From Streptomyces sp. NBC_01498 (lineage in GTDB: Bacteria; Actinomycetota; Actinomycetes; Streptomycetales; Streptomycetaceae), in the NCBI RefSeq assembly GCF_036327775.1, contig NZ_CP109598.1, positions 3,224,001 to 3,288,000 of the forward strand: 64,000 bases of DNA, read 5' to 3'. The first letter of the stretch is position 1; every line of letters starts with the position of its first letter. Of the stretch, positions 16,079 to 25,203 are shown in pieces. The position numbers and the translations under genes are program-made. The notes under the pieces are model-generated. The model saw only the letters and a program-made list of their open reading frames with translations, was not told the origin of the DNA and searched no databases.

Positions 16079-17470
16079 TCACAGCTCCACGAGGAGTTCC
16101 CGCACCCCCCGGATCACATATCCCGGCTTCCACTCCGGCTCGGCCACGAGCCGGAGTGTCGGTGCCCGGCGCAGCAACTCGCCGAACGACGCGGTCAGTT
16201 CGAGCCGCCCGAGGGGCGCGCCCAGGCAGTAGTGGATGCCCGCGCCGAACGTCACGTGCGGATTGTCCGCACGGGTCAGGTCCACGGTGTCCGGGCGGTC
16301 GAAGCGAGCCGGGTCGCGGTTGGCGGAGCCGAAGAGCAGGGCGAGTTCGGAGCCGCGCGGCACGACGGTGCCGTCGATCTCGATGTCGTCCAGGACCCAG
16401 CGCTCGAACATCTGGAGCGGGGTGTCGAAGCGCAGCAGTTCCTCCACAGCTGTGGACAACGACGCCTCGCCCGCGCGCAGGGCCGCGAGTTGCTCCGGGT
16501 GCCGGAACAGCGTCCACCAGCCGTTGACGGTCGTGTTGACCGTCGCCTCGTGACCCGCGTTGAGCAGCAGCGCGCAGGTGGAGATCGTCTCCTGCTCGCT
16601 CAGCCGGTCCCCCGCGTCCTGCGCGGCGATCAGTGCCGTGAGCAGGTCGGCGCCGGGGGCGGCCCGCCGGGCAGCGATCAACTCCCTTAGATAAGCGGTG
16701 AATTCGAGCGAGGACCGGACGGCCTGCCGGGCCACCTCCTCCGACGGGTTCAGCTCGTACATCGCGCACATGTCGGCCGACCAGGGGCGCAGCAGCGCCC
16801 GGTCCGACTCGGGGACGCCCAGCATCTCGGCGATGACGGCGACCGGCAGCGGCTCCGCCACCTCGGCGAGCAGGTCGCCGCCGCCCGCCGCGCACAGCTG
16901 GCCGACCAGTTCGGCGGCGAGCCGCCGTACGGTCGGGGCGAGCGCCTCGACGGTGCGCGGGGTGAACGCCTTCGACACGAGGCGGCGGATCCGGGTGTGG
17001 TCCGGTGCCTCCAGGTCGAGCAGGCCGTTGCCGTTGAGGATGTGGAACGGCTCGTGCGCCTCCGGTGTCGGCGCCCGGCCGAACTCCTCGTGCGTGAAGC
17101 GATGGAGGTACGTCCGCCCCAGCCGCCGGTCCCGCAGCAGGGCCGACACGTCGGCGTGGTGCGGGACGAGCCACTGCCGCGAGGGCTCGAAGTAGTGCAG
17201 CCGGCCGCGTTCGCGCAGTTCCGCGTAGACGGGGTACGGGTCGGCGACGAAGTCGGGCGACCACGGGTCGAAGGACCGGGCGGGCGACGTGGGCGGGGGT
17301 ACGGCCGAGGACGCCGGCCCGGACGCGACGTGGGACGACGCGTGCGAGGCCACGGGGGCGGGGGACGCGAGGTCGGCCACGGGGCCGGGACCGGGGGTCG
17401 AACCGGGTGCGGGCCGGGGCTCGGGTGCGGGTACGTCGGTTGCGTCGGGTGCGGGCCGGGACTCTGCCAT
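16079..17470 (-). CDS. Cytochrome P450 (CYP107-like)
   Basis: This 463-residue heme monooxygenase has the cysteine-ligand motif FGAGIHYCLGAPLGRLEL, an I-helix AGHEATVNT (the usual AGxDT site modified) and an ExxR-containing region (LLRFDTPLQMFERWV lies after it). The first 65 residues are a Pro/Ala/Ser-rich tail before the conserved SFDPWSPDFVADPYPVYAEL, longer than usual. From its place after purA it may be the counterpart of S. coelicolor CYP107P1, by recollection. No ferredoxin gene is adjacent. Substrate unknown. Downstream, a copy of the last codons region is repeated (16030-16060 resembles 16065-16100). Confidence 0.9.
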   Translation of the reverse strand: MAESRPAPDATDVPAPEPRPAPGSTPGPGPVADLASPAPVASHASSHVASGPASSAVPPPTSPARSFDPWSPDFVADPYPVYAELRERGRLHYFEPSRQWLVPHHADVSALLRDRRLGRTYLHRFTHEEFGRAPTPEAHEPFHILNGNGLLDLEAPDHTRIRRLVSKAFTPRTVEALAPTVRRLAAELVGQLCAAGGGDLLAEVAEPLPVAVIAEMLGVPESDRALLRPWSADMCAMYELNPSEEVARQAVRSSLEFTAYLRELIAARRAAPGADLLTALIAAQDAGDRLSEQETISTCALLLNAGHEATVNTTVNGWWTLFRHPEQLAALRAGEASLSTAVEELLRFDTPLQMFERWVLDDIEIDGTVVPRGSELALLFGSANRDPARFDRPDTVDLTRADNPHVTFGAGIHYCLGAPLGRLELTASFGELLRRAPTLRLVAEPEWKPGYVIRGVRELLVEL

Positions 17471-18063
17471 GGGCGCACGTTACGCGTACGGAGCCCGTGG
17501 CCGTCCCCCCGGGCGGTGTCAGACACATCACGCCTGGCGGGGGAGGCTGACCTGGGGGCGAGGGGGCAGCCGCCGCTCACCGGCGCGAAGGCCGGGCTCA
17601 CCCCGTACGAACGAACCGGCTCACCCCGGCACGCGCGGGAGGCCCGCCTCAGCGGGACGAACCGCCACTCCCCCGGCGCGAAAGCCGGGCCCGGCCCGCC
17701 CCGTGCGAACGAACCGGCTCGCCTCAGGCGCCGAAGGCCCGCCGCTCACCCGGCGCGAACACGCCCGGCTGACCCGGCGGGAGACCGCCGCTCGCCCCGG
17801 CACGCGGGGACCGCCCGGCGCAAAGGAACGCTCGCCCCCACCGCGGGACGCCGACTCCCCCGGCACGACCCCCGTACCAACGAGTCGGCTCACCCCCGCG
17901 CGAAGAGACTGCTCACCCCCAGGCGCGAGCGCACCAGCCCACCCCGGCGTGAAAAGCCCGCCGCTCATCCCGGCGCGGGAACCACCACTCATCCCGGCGC
18001 ACGGAGAACCACTGCTCACCCCGGCGCACGGAGAACCGAACCACCCCCGCGTAAAGAAACCGC
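17471..18063. repeat. Intergenic region of degenerate GCTCACCCCGGCGCG repeats
   Basis: Almost 600 bp between the P450 start and the response-regulator stop consist of imperfect repeats built on gctcaccccggcgcgaa, often followed by ccgggc or ggagaacc. The clearest adjacent pair is at about 17975-18045, where gcgcacggagaaccactgctcaccccg recurs. The long open frames here arise from repeat periodicity, and no credible gene is present. Confidence 0.6.
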
Positions 18064-18723
18064 TCACCCCGGTGTGACCAGTCTCGCCTCGTACGCGAAC
18101 ACCGCCGCCTGTGTGCGGTCCCGCAGCCCCAGCTTCACCAGGATCCGGCTCACGTGCGTCTTGATCGTGGACTCGGCCACCACCAGATGGCTGGCGATCT
18201 CCGCGTTCGACAGCCCCTGCGCGATCAGGACCAGGACCTCCGTCTCGCGCTCCGTCAGCTCGCCCATCTGTGCCAGCGCGGGCGGGCGCGGGGCCTCCGC
18301 GAGTTTGGAGAACTCGGTGATCAGCCGACGCGTCACCGTCGGCGCCAGCAGGGCCTCGCCGGACGCCACCACCCTTACCCCGTCGGCCAGTTGGCGTGCC
18401 GAGGCGTCCTTCAGAAGGAAGCCGGAGGCACCCGCGCGCAGCGCCTGGTACACGTACTCGTCGAGATCGAACGTCGTCAGGACCAGTACCTTCGCGTCCG
18501 CGTCCGCCGCCACGATCTCGCGAGTCGCGTCGATGCCGTTCAGCTCCGGCATGCGGATGTCCATCAGGACGACGTCCGGGGCGAGGGCCGCGACCTGGGT
18601 GACGGCCTCGCGGCCGTTCACCGCCTCGCCGACGACCTCGATGTCCGGCATCGCGTTCAGCAGCACCGAGAAACCCTCACGGACCATCACCTGGTCGTCG
18701 ACGATCAGGACGCGGATCGTCAT
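18064..18723 (-). CDS. NarL/LuxR-family response regulator
   Basis: This 219-residue protein has a receiver domain (IRVLIVDDQVMVREGFSVLL; phospho-acceptor Asp in DVVLMDIRMPEL near residue 54) and a C-terminal LuxR-type HTH (LTERETEVLVLIAQGLSNAE then IASHLVVAESTIKTHVSRIL). Its ATG overlaps the stop of the sensor kinase gene (ATGA), so the two form a coupled operon with the kinase first. The signal and regulon are unknown. Confidence 0.95.
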   Translation of the reverse strand: MTIRVLIVDDQVMVREGFSVLLNAMPDIEVVGEAVNGREAVTQVAALAPDVVLMDIRMPELNGIDATREIVAADADAKVLVLTTFDLDEYVYQALRAGASGFLLKDASARQLADGVRVVASGEALLAPTVTRRLITEFSKLAEAPRPPALAQMGELTERETEVLVLIAQGLSNAEIASHLVVAESTIKTHVSRILVKLGLRDRTQAAVFAYEARLVTPG

Positions 18724-20108
18724 GACCGCTCCCCGTCGGCGGCCGGGGCGGCGCCACCGTTCTCGTCGTCCTCGGGGGCGGCGACCGGGATGAACGCCGT
18801 CACCTCGTAACCGCCGTCCGCCTGGGCCCTCGCGGTCATATCACCGTTCAGCATGGTCACCCGCTCCCGCATCCCCGTGATGCCGTGCCCCGCGCCGGGC
18901 GAGGGTTTCACCAGCCCACGCGGCGGTGTGTTGACGATCCGCAGGCCGATCCCGCCGAGCACGTACGCGACCTCGACCTTGGCCGTGGCGCCCGGCGCGT
19001 GCCGAAGGGCGTTGCTGAGTGCTTCCTGGATGATCCGGTACGCCGACAGCTCGACGCCCTGCGGCAGCTCCCGTACCGCTCCGGTGACCGTCTTCTCCAC
19101 GGTCAGGCCCGCCTCCCGGACGTTGGACAGCAGCCCATCCAGCTCGGCGAGGGTCGGCTGGGGCGCGTCGGGGGCGTCGTAGTCGTCGGCCCGTACGACA
19201 CCGAGGACGCGGCGCAGCTCGGTCAGCGCGGCGACGGCGTTCTCCCGGATGGTGGCGAACGCCTGCTCCAGCTCGGGCGGCGGGTTCTCCACCCGGTAGG
19301 GCGCGGCCTCCGCCTGGATCGCGACGACCGACATGTGGTGCGCGACGACGTCGTGCAGCTCGCGGGCGATGGTGGTGCGCTCCTCCAGGAGCGTGCGGCG
19401 GCTGCGCTCGACGGCGTTGACGCTGAGCTGGACCGCCACCTCCTTCTTCGCGTCGCGGCGGATGTGGACGGCGGAGACCGTCAGCAGGAAGAGCGCGGAG
19501 ACGACGAGCAAGGGCCCGCTCGTCGAGCTGTACGCGTACATGCCGCCGAAGAGCGTCTCGGCGACCAGGGCGTACGCCAGTGTGACCAGCCACATCCAGC
19601 CCGCGGTGCGGGGGTTGGTGCGTATCGCGACGATGGTCATCACGGCGAGGTACGAGGCGAAGGCGCCGGGTGTCCAGGGCCAGTCGCTGTAGTAGGAGGT
19701 GCCGCCCATCGCGGTGACCGCGGTGATCGCGAGGGCCAGCCACCAGGCCGCGACGGGCCGGATGAGGACCAGCAGGACCGGGATCACGGGGAGCAGTTCC
19801 AGCAGCCCCGTGCCGTTGGACGTTCCGGTGAGCAGGGCGAACAGCGCGCAGAAGCCGATCACGGCGTGCGGAAGCCACGCCACTCCCTCGCGCAGCGGAC
19901 CGGGCAGCCGGCGCGTGATCGGGCCGTCCGTCGCCATGCGCGGCATCGGCCGGTAGGCGAAGGCGTCGTGGAAGAGGTCCTGGCGCAGGCTCCCGAGGAG
20001 GCCGGCTGCGGCCCGGAACTCGGGGCTCCGGGCTTTCCCGGTCGCGGTCTTCTGCTCTGTCGTGGTCACGTTTTCCAAGGTAGGGGAGGGACGGGCACCG
20101 GTCGTCAC
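18720..20108 (-). CDS. Sensor histidine kinase, HisKA_3 type
   Basis: This protein has about six membrane helices in residues 85-230, then a HisKA_3 dimerisation and phosphotransfer segment (TTIARELHDVVAHHMSVVAI, His in ELHD) and an HATPase_c domain near the C-terminus (SPGAGHGITGMRERV). It phosphorylates the downstream response regulator. Two starts are possible: GTG at 20106-20108 (462 residues) or GTG at 20067-20069 (449 residues, VTTTEQK), the second having a GGAA upstream; neither is strong. The conserved sequence begins well after both. Confidence 0.93.
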   Translation of the reverse strand: MTTGARPSPTLENVTTTEQKTATGKARSPEFRAAAGLLGSLRQDLFHDAFAYRPMPRMATDGPITRRLPGPLREGVAWLPHAVIGFCALFALLTGTSNGTGLLELLPVIPVLLVLIRPVAAWWLALAITAVTAMGGTSYYSDWPWTPGAFASYLAVMTIVAIRTNPRTAGWMWLVTLAYALVAETLFGGMYAYSSTSGPLLVVSALFLLTVSAVHIRRDAKKEVAVQLSVNAVERSRRTLLEERTTIARELHDVVAHHMSVVAIQAEAAPYRVENPPPELEQAFATIRENAVAALTELRRVLGVVRADDYDAPDAPQPTLAELDGLLSNVREAGLTVEKTVTGAVRELPQGVELSAYRIIQEALSNALRHAPGATAKVEVAYVLGGIGLRIVNTPPRGLVKPSPGAGHGITGMRERVTMLNGDMTARAQADGGYEVTAFIPVAAPEDDENGGAAPAADGERS

Positions 20109-20474
20109 CAGTGATATGGATACTTCTCCGTCCGTCCCAGGTACTACGTGGCGACTGGTGGGGGCCCGGAGGCGGCTCGCTACGCGGCGGGCGCGGGCTG
20201 CTCGGAGGTCGCGGGCTCCCGGAGGCGGCTCGTTGCGCGGCGGGCGCGGGCTCCCGTACGGGCGGGCTCCCGCACGGCGGCGCGGGCTGCTCCGAGGGCT
20301 CGGGCTCCCGCACGGCGGCGCGGGCTGCTCCGAGGGCTCGGGCTCCCAGAGGCGGCTCGTTACGCGGCGGGCGCGGGCTGCTCCGAGGGCTCGGGCTCCC
20401 GCACGGCGGGCTCGGGCTCCCGTACGGGCGGGCTCCCAGAGGCGGCTCGTTGCGCGGCGGGCTCCCGAAGGGAG
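20109..20474. repeat. Minisatellite between sensor kinase and SDR gene
   Basis: From about 20160 to 20470 the sequence is a patchwork of repeated blocks: gaggcggctcgttacgcggcg, cgcgggctgctccgagggctcgg and gctcccgcacggcggcg recur two to four times in changing order. This looks like a higher-order satellite grown from the end of the SDR gene region. No gene is credible; the beginning (20109-20159) presumably holds the kinase promoter. Confidence 0.75.
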
Positions 20475-21332
20475 CTACGTCGCGGGCACCCGCACCGAGG
20501 GCCGGAACGCGTCCGCGTGCTCGGCCGCCCATTCCGCGAACGTCCGCGCGGGGCACCCGGTGACCTCCTCCACCGTACGGAGCGGGGTCCGGCCCACCGG
20601 CGGGGTGTTCCCGTACACCTCCAGCAGGAAGCGGACGACCTCCTCCGGCTGCCCGGCGGCCCGCCACCGCGCGGCCGCCTGCTCCTCGGTCAGCTCGACC
20701 AGCCCGATCCTCCGGTCGCGGGCGGCGGCCAGCGTGGCGACCTTGTCGCGGACCGTCAGCGCCTCGGGCCCGGTGATCACGTACGTCCTGCCGCCGTGCC
20801 CGTCCTCACTGAGGGCGACGGCGCCGACCGCGCCGATGTCCCGCTCGTGGACCATCGCGCTCAGTCGCTCCACGAACGGCTCGCGGACCGTGTCCTCCGT
20901 ACGTACGGGCTCCGCCCAGGCGAGTGCGTTGGCCATGAACTCGACGGGCATGAGCACGGTCCACGGGATGCCGCCCGCCGTCACGGCGTCCTGGAGCGGG
21001 GTGTCGCCGCCGCCGTTGAGCACGGTGACCCGGCGCACCCCGGCCCCGGCGGCCAGCTTCAGGATGTCGGGGCCGGTCTCCAGCGGGGCGAAGAGGCCGC
21101 CGTCGAAGGTGATCAGATGCAGGCCGGTGACGCCGTCGAGGGCGGGGGCGAGGGACGCCGGGTCGGCGAGGTCACCGCGTACCACCTCGACGCCGTCGGG
21201 GAAGTCCGCAGCGGCCGGGTCACGGGTCAGGGCCCGTACCCGGTGGCCCCGGCTGCGCAGTTCGAGGACGATCTGCCGGCCGACCGTACCGGTGGCGCCG
21301 GACACGAGGTTCACGTTCGTGTGGTGGGTCAT
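20475..21332 (-). CDS. NmrA-like NAD(P)-binding oxidoreductase
   Basis: This 285-residue protein starts MTHHTNVNLVSGATGTVGRQ; the dinucleotide loop GATGTVGRQ lies at about residues 12-20. The body matches the atypical short-chain/NmrA family (RALTRDPAAADFPDGVEVVR, then HLITFDGGLF). These act as NAD(P)H-dependent quinone reductases or redox sensors. The ATG at 21330-21332 is chosen because the dinucleotide loop follows at the usual distance. It is followed by the satellite region and lies downstream of the alpha/beta hydrolase gene. Confidence 0.9.
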   Translation of the reverse strand: MTHHTNVNLVSGATGTVGRQIVLELRSRGHRVRALTRDPAAADFPDGVEVVRGDLADPASLAPALDGVTGLHLITFDGGLFAPLETGPDILKLAAGAGVRRVTVLNGGGDTPLQDAVTAGGIPWTVLMPVEFMANALAWAEPVRTEDTVREPFVERLSAMVHERDIGAVGAVALSEDGHGGRTYVITGPEALTVRDKVATLAAARDRRIGLVELTEEQAAARWRAAGQPEEVVRFLLEVYGNTPPVGRTPLRTVEEVTGCPARTFAEWAAEHADAFRPSVRVPAT

Positions 21333-21446
21333 GGGCCGACGGTAGGAGGGCTCGCGGTCAGTTTCCGTCCGCGACGTGACCACGCGTCCGCACCGTCCGG
21401 TCCGCCACGCCCGACCCGGCCCGACCCGACTGAACAAATGCCCCTG

Positions 21447-22328
21447 TCAGTAGGCGAGTTGGGCCAGTTCCTCGGCGACGACCGCGCACGCGTCGGCGCC
21501 GGGGTCGACCGGCGGGAAGTGCCCGACGTCCTCAAGGAGCGTGAGGCCGACCATCTCTCCCGCGCGGGCGGCGGCGTCGACGTACGCCTCGGAGACGGCC
21601 CCCGGGACGACGATGTCGTTCCGCCCGTGCACCACGGCGGTGGCGATCCCGGTGGGCAGCAGGGCGGACGGGTCGGCGTATTCCTCGCGCTCCTTCAACC
21701 GCTCGCTCCCACCGAGGAGTTGGGCGACGGCCCCGCCGCAGACGTCCAGTTCGACGGCGCTGGTGAAGTCCGCGATGGGGGCGATGGCGACGACGCCGCG
21801 CAGCGGCGGAGCCGCGTCCAGCCGCCAGGGCGACCCCTCGGGCAGTACGTGCCGCGCCGAGGCCCACAGCGCGAGATGGCCCCCGGCGGAGTGCCCGGTG
21901 ACCACGATCCGGTTCGGGTCGGCCGCCGGGAGCGCGTCGGCCACGAGCGCGGGCAGCGCGTCCATCGCGGCGGCGACGTCGTCGAAGGTCTCGGGCCACC
22001 GCCCGGCCTCGGCGTTGTCACTGCCCCCGCGCCGGTACTCCACGTTGGCGACGGCGAACCCGCGCCGGGCCAGGAACCCGGCGAACGGCGTCAGATGCCT
22101 CCGGTCGTACGGCGCCCGCCACGCCCCGCCGTGCAGCACCACCACCAACGGCACGCCTTCGAGCCCACCGCGCGGCGCGTAGAAATCGATCACCTGATCA
22201 GGGTGCTCCCCGTACGCGACGGTGACGTCGGGCTCCACCCTCGGACGCGAAAAGAGCGCCTCGGACTCGGCGAGGTCACGGGCGACCGCGGCGACATCCG
22301 CTGAATCGTGGGCGGCGGAATCCGACAC
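21447..22328 (-). CDS. Alpha/beta hydrolase, probable kynurenine formamidase
   Basis: This 293-residue hydrolase has an oxyanion-hole HGGAW motif (VVVLHGGAWRAPYDRRHL), a nucleophile elbow GHSAGGH, an acid in NDIVVPG and a late His in EDVGHFPP. The HGGxW plus GxSxGG pattern fits BNA7-type kynurenine formamidases, which hydrolyse N-formylkynurenine to kynurenine. Tryptophan 2,3-dioxygenase and kynureninase genes lie 3-5 kb upstream on the same strand, so it plausibly fills the missing middle step. The intervening AAA/RloB island separates it from them. A generic esterase role is possible. Confidence 0.75.
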   Translation of the reverse strand: MSDSAAHDSADVAAVARDLAESEALFSRPRVEPDVTVAYGEHPDQVIDFYAPRGGLEGVPLVVVLHGGAWRAPYDRRHLTPFAGFLARRGFAVANVEYRRGGSDNAEAGRWPETFDDVAAAMDALPALVADALPAADPNRIVVTGHSAGGHLALWASARHVLPEGSPWRLDAAPPLRGVVAIAPIADFTSAVELDVCGGAVAQLLGGSERLKEREEYADPSALLPTGIATAVVHGRNDIVVPGAVSEAYVDAAARAGEMVGLTLLEDVGHFPPVDPGADACAVVAEELAQLAY

Positions 22329-23224
22329 GCTGCTCCAACCTTTCGATGAGAGACCCGACTTGACCTGATCAGCGGGGACGGTATCAGCATCCCGCCCCCG
22401 GCTTCACGGCACTGCCTCACCCCCACCACCCCACCACCGTCGCGCTCAGGCCCCCGGTGCCGGGCGGGCCCCGTACGCCGCGAACCCCCAGTGGCGCGCC
22501 TCGACGCCGGGGAACCCCTCCGGGGACCCCACGGCCCGTCCTGTCTCCCGGTCCGGCACCCGCTCACGGCGCTTCATCACCGGGCGACGCTCCGGCGAAT
22601 GACGCGATCGCTCGTGCGTAGCGCGGCGGTGAGCCGGTCGCCCAGTTCGTCGGCTCGCGACAGGACATCGGTCCACTTGTGGCAACGAAGCCGTTGACTC
22701 CTTGCTTCGAAGACACGACGAGGGACTGGCGTGGTCGTTCTCCCAGCACATCGGTGATGAACGCACAGCCCACGGTCATACCGCGAACGCGGTCGATGCT
22801 CCCCTTATTACTGGCGACACTGATCTCACCGCGTTCTTCCTCGGCCGAACGGCCCAGTTCGCGGTTGACACCAGGCACGCTGCCGACGCCCTCGGACTCA
22901 CCGCCGACGCTCGGCGCGCCCGACGTCAGCAGGCGGCGGCCTTCGACACCGCCATCACCATGCTTCCTCCCTCATATCGTCGGAACCGTGGTGTCTGCCT
23001 TGCTCGCACTGCCTGTGCCCACGCGGGCACAGGCAGCATGACCCTGGCTGCCCGAATCGGTAGTCGGCGCCGATACCTCAGCGCCTGGAGCGAGCCCGAC
23101 ACCTTCGTTCCAGGCGCCGACGGCACCGAGCTCCTCGAAGATGCGAGTGGCACGGTCCTGACTCTGCCCAACTACGCGCCGCGCGGACCCCCAACCTGCA
23201 GGATGCTCTGTCTTAAAAATCGTG
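22329..23224. other. Degraded accessory region between formamidase-like gene and RloB
   Basis: About 900 bp without an intact gene. The left part is normal GC; the right part becomes AT-richer toward the RloB gene. A 43-codon minus-strand frame (22446-22577, MKRRERVPDRETGRAVGSPE...) may be a gene fragment. The remnant of a regulator-type TPR segment is listed separately. The mixture of broken frames suggests a hot spot of insertion and decay beside the defence-like island. Confidence 0.5.
22804..23040 (+). pseudogene. Remnant of a TPR-type regulator C-terminus
   Basis: In this frame the sequence DTAITMLPPSYRRNRGVCLA, preceded by FFLGRTAQFAVDTRHAADAL, resembles the repeat region of Streptomyces XRE/TPR regulators (the LPPSYRRxR segment is characteristic). 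No HTH domain or proper end is attached in frame. It is probably the wreck of a regulator gene that once belonged to an inserted segment. Confidence 0.4.
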
Positions 23225-23845
23225 TTAACCATTTTGACCATGCGCCTTCACTAACGCCGAAATCAGCCTCGGGACCGAACTGTGCGGATTTGGAGGCGCA
23301 TGCTTTACTTTAATCGATTCACACTTGGAGGATCTGGCGATGGCTTCTGGATAATTTCCATAAGGGAATCTGTCAGACATGTTCTTACCGGAGATTCCCC
23401 TTTTTTGCAGGAGTTTTGAGAGCGTGTTTGCATCCACCCATGATGTGCGGTTCTCAAAATGCCACAGCAGCCAGATTTCGAAGCACGGTGAGCTGATCGC
23501 TATTTCGATACTCAGACGGCCGGCTTCGATACATGCCCTCTCAAGGCTGGCGTGTTCGTCCACATCAACAACACACCAAACCGCATCATAAGGATCCCCA
23601 CTCCTTTTCTCAAGATCCCGAAGTCGTTTCGCTTCATTTACTACACTTAATGGGTCTCGACCGACTCCGACCGGCTTGACACTGACCACTCGGACGGCTT
23701 TTGCTCTTACCAATGCCGTGAACTTCTCGAAATACTGAGGTTCCGTGTTGACGCCTTCGGTGGCAATGAGAATCTTCGTGTGCTCGTATCGCGTGTTCTT
23801 CGACTTCGAGATCCTCTGGGTGCCACGCAATTGACGGCGGCTCAT
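23225..23845 (-). CDS. RloB/AbiLii-like predicted TOPRIM nuclease
   Basis: This 206-residue protein belongs to the RloB family. TOPRIM-like landmarks are visible: a glutamate motif ILIATEGVNTEPQYFEKF at about residues 25-42 and an acidic DVDEH motif (AVWCVVDVDEHASLE) near residue 90, followed by ISSPCFEIWLLWHFE, the RloB hallmark. In AbiL-type anti-phage systems an AAA ATPase is paired with such a protein, which is the predicted nuclease effector. The start is ATG 23843-23845, overlapping the ATPase stop by ATGA; an in-frame GTG 42 bp upstream is ignored. Codon use is much less GC-rich than in the flanking genes, indicating transfer. Confidence 0.85.
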   Translation of the reverse strand: MSRRQLRGTQRISKSKNTRYEHTKILIATEGVNTEPQYFEKFTALVRAKAVRVVSVKPVGVGRDPLSVVNEAKRLRDLEKRSGDPYDAVWCVVDVDEHASLERACIEAGRLSIEIAISSPCFEIWLLWHFENRTSWVDANTLSKLLQKRGISGKNMSDRFPYGNYPEAIARSSKCESIKVKHAPPNPHSSVPRLISALVKAHGQNG

Positions 23846-25158
23846 GTTTGCGCCTCCACTCGCAGAGACGCAAACAATTCCTCCCAAGCAAGCGTGGGAA
23901 CTGCCCCATACCTTCCGCCGAGATATCGACGTTCTACGCTATGATCCTTCTTGACGGGAAAATCTGTCAGCGGATAAATCTCCGTGACTCCATCGGAGGA
24001 TTTCTCAGAGAACCACATCTCCTCCTGATCCAGGCCATCGCCCGAGAGGTGGCCCATCAGGGAAGTGTCGTGCGAGGTGAAGACAAGCTGCGCCCCGCGT
24101 GGATTGATCTCCGGAGACTTGAACATGGCGATGAGTGCTGACGCCAGCCTCGGGTGCAGACTGGAATCGAGTTCATCAACGATCAGCACTCCGCCGTATT
24201 TAATCTCCCGCAATGCGGGCAACGCAAGGGAAAGCCAGGCAACCGTGCCGCTACTCTCGTTGCTCAGATCCAGATTGTGAGAATCCTCGACGGATGGCCC
24301 CGTGTGCCAAAAACTGATCACCTTCCTTTGCTCTTCCAAAAGTTCGGCGAAAAATGCCTCTTCGTCATCCCCCTCATTCGTTAGGGCCTTGATTGTCTTG
24401 CGCATGGTCGACTGAGTCTTCTCGTCGACTTCAACTTCCTCCAAGGAGAGGCGTTGAATCCCAAGGTCGGCGAAACGCAGCAAAGATTGAGCCTGCCCCA
24501 GAGTCTCCTCTTCTTCGATCCATTTCTTGACCGCCCTGATTCGACTCTGTTTATAGAATTCAGAAAATGCAGCGTAGCGCAAATGCTTGGTCAGGTAATG
24601 GTTGACACTCTGCAACTGAGCGTGATTTGCCATACTTGCCGTGGAGAGGTAAAGGTTGTAGCTCCCCATCAAGCGCGAAATTCGAACATTCTCTCCCTTG
24701 AGGTTCCTGCTGAATGTCATGCTTCCCGGCCCTGGCCCGCTTCTCTCAAACAGAGTACGACGGCGCCCTTCCGGGAACGAGTAGAGCCACTCAGAGGCAA
24801 CCCCCTTGGAGCTGCTCTCGAATCCGTACGCGTGACGCGTCCCGTTGACCGTAAAGTCAAACTCGTACGCGGAAGTTTCCGTTTTCGATTCCTTGTCGAG
24901 GAGAAATGGGGCGTGGGGAAAGAATTCTCGGTCACTCCACCTGGTGGAATTACTGATGGCCTTCACTGCGAAATCCATTGCGTCCAGGATGGTGGTTTTT
25001 CCGGATGCGTTGGGGCCGAAGATGCCGACCACACGGTTAGTCACCGAGTCCCAGCCGCCATCCGCAGGACGTACTCCTTCAAAGCTCGATTTGGTGAGCA
25101 CGAGTTCAGCGGTGTCACGGATGGACTTGTGGTTGGTGACACGGAACCTCAGAAGCAT
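23842..25158 (-). CDS. AAA ATPase (RloA/AbiLi-like) of a two-gene defence module
   Basis: This 438-residue ATPase opens MLLRFRVTNHKSIRDTAELV, the standard start of AAA_15/AAA_21 (OLD-like) proteins. Walker A GPNASGKTTIL lies near residue 50, Walker B VLIVDELDSSLHP near residue 360 and a histidine switch FTSHDTSL close by. A long helical insert spans the middle. ATG 25156-25158 is preceded by GTGAGG. The gene is coupled by ATGA to rloB downstream. It should sense infection and license the nuclease partner. It is AT-richer than the chromosome and lies between kynurenine-pathway genes. Confidence 0.87.
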   Translation of the reverse strand: MLLRFRVTNHKSIRDTAELVLTKSSFEGVRPADGGWDSVTNRVVGIFGPNASGKTTILDAMDFAVKAISNSTRWSDREFFPHAPFLLDKESKTETSAYEFDFTVNGTRHAYGFESSSKGVASEWLYSFPEGRRRTLFERSGPGPGSMTFSRNLKGENVRISRLMGSYNLYLSTASMANHAQLQSVNHYLTKHLRYAAFSEFYKQSRIRAVKKWIEEEETLGQAQSLLRFADLGIQRLSLEEVEVDEKTQSTMRKTIKALTNEGDDEEAFFAELLEEQRKVISFWHTGPSVEDSHNLDLSNESSGTVAWLSLALPALREIKYGGVLIVDELDSSLHPRLASALIAMFKSPEINPRGAQLVFTSHDTSLMGHLSGDGLDQEEMWFSEKSSDGVTEIYPLTDFPVKKDHSVERRYLGGRYGAVPTLAWEELFASLRVEAQT

Positions 25159-25189
25159 GGCTACCTCACTAGCTAGGTGCAGTTTCATC

Positions 25190-25203
25190 CCGTCCTAGGA
25201 CGG
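25190..25203. promoter_or_regulatory. 14-bp palindrome upstream of the AAA/RloB operon
   Basis: CCGTCCTAGGACGG is a perfect palindrome 31 bp upstream of the ATPase start codon. It lies where an operator for the two-gene module would be expected. It could equally mark the insertion boundary, because GC content changes here. Confidence 0.4.

Noticed and set aside
17621..18067. Minus-strand frame of 148 codons with repeated AGMSGGS motifs
   Set aside because: The amino-acid repeats simply reflect the DNA satellite; no ribosome site or family match.
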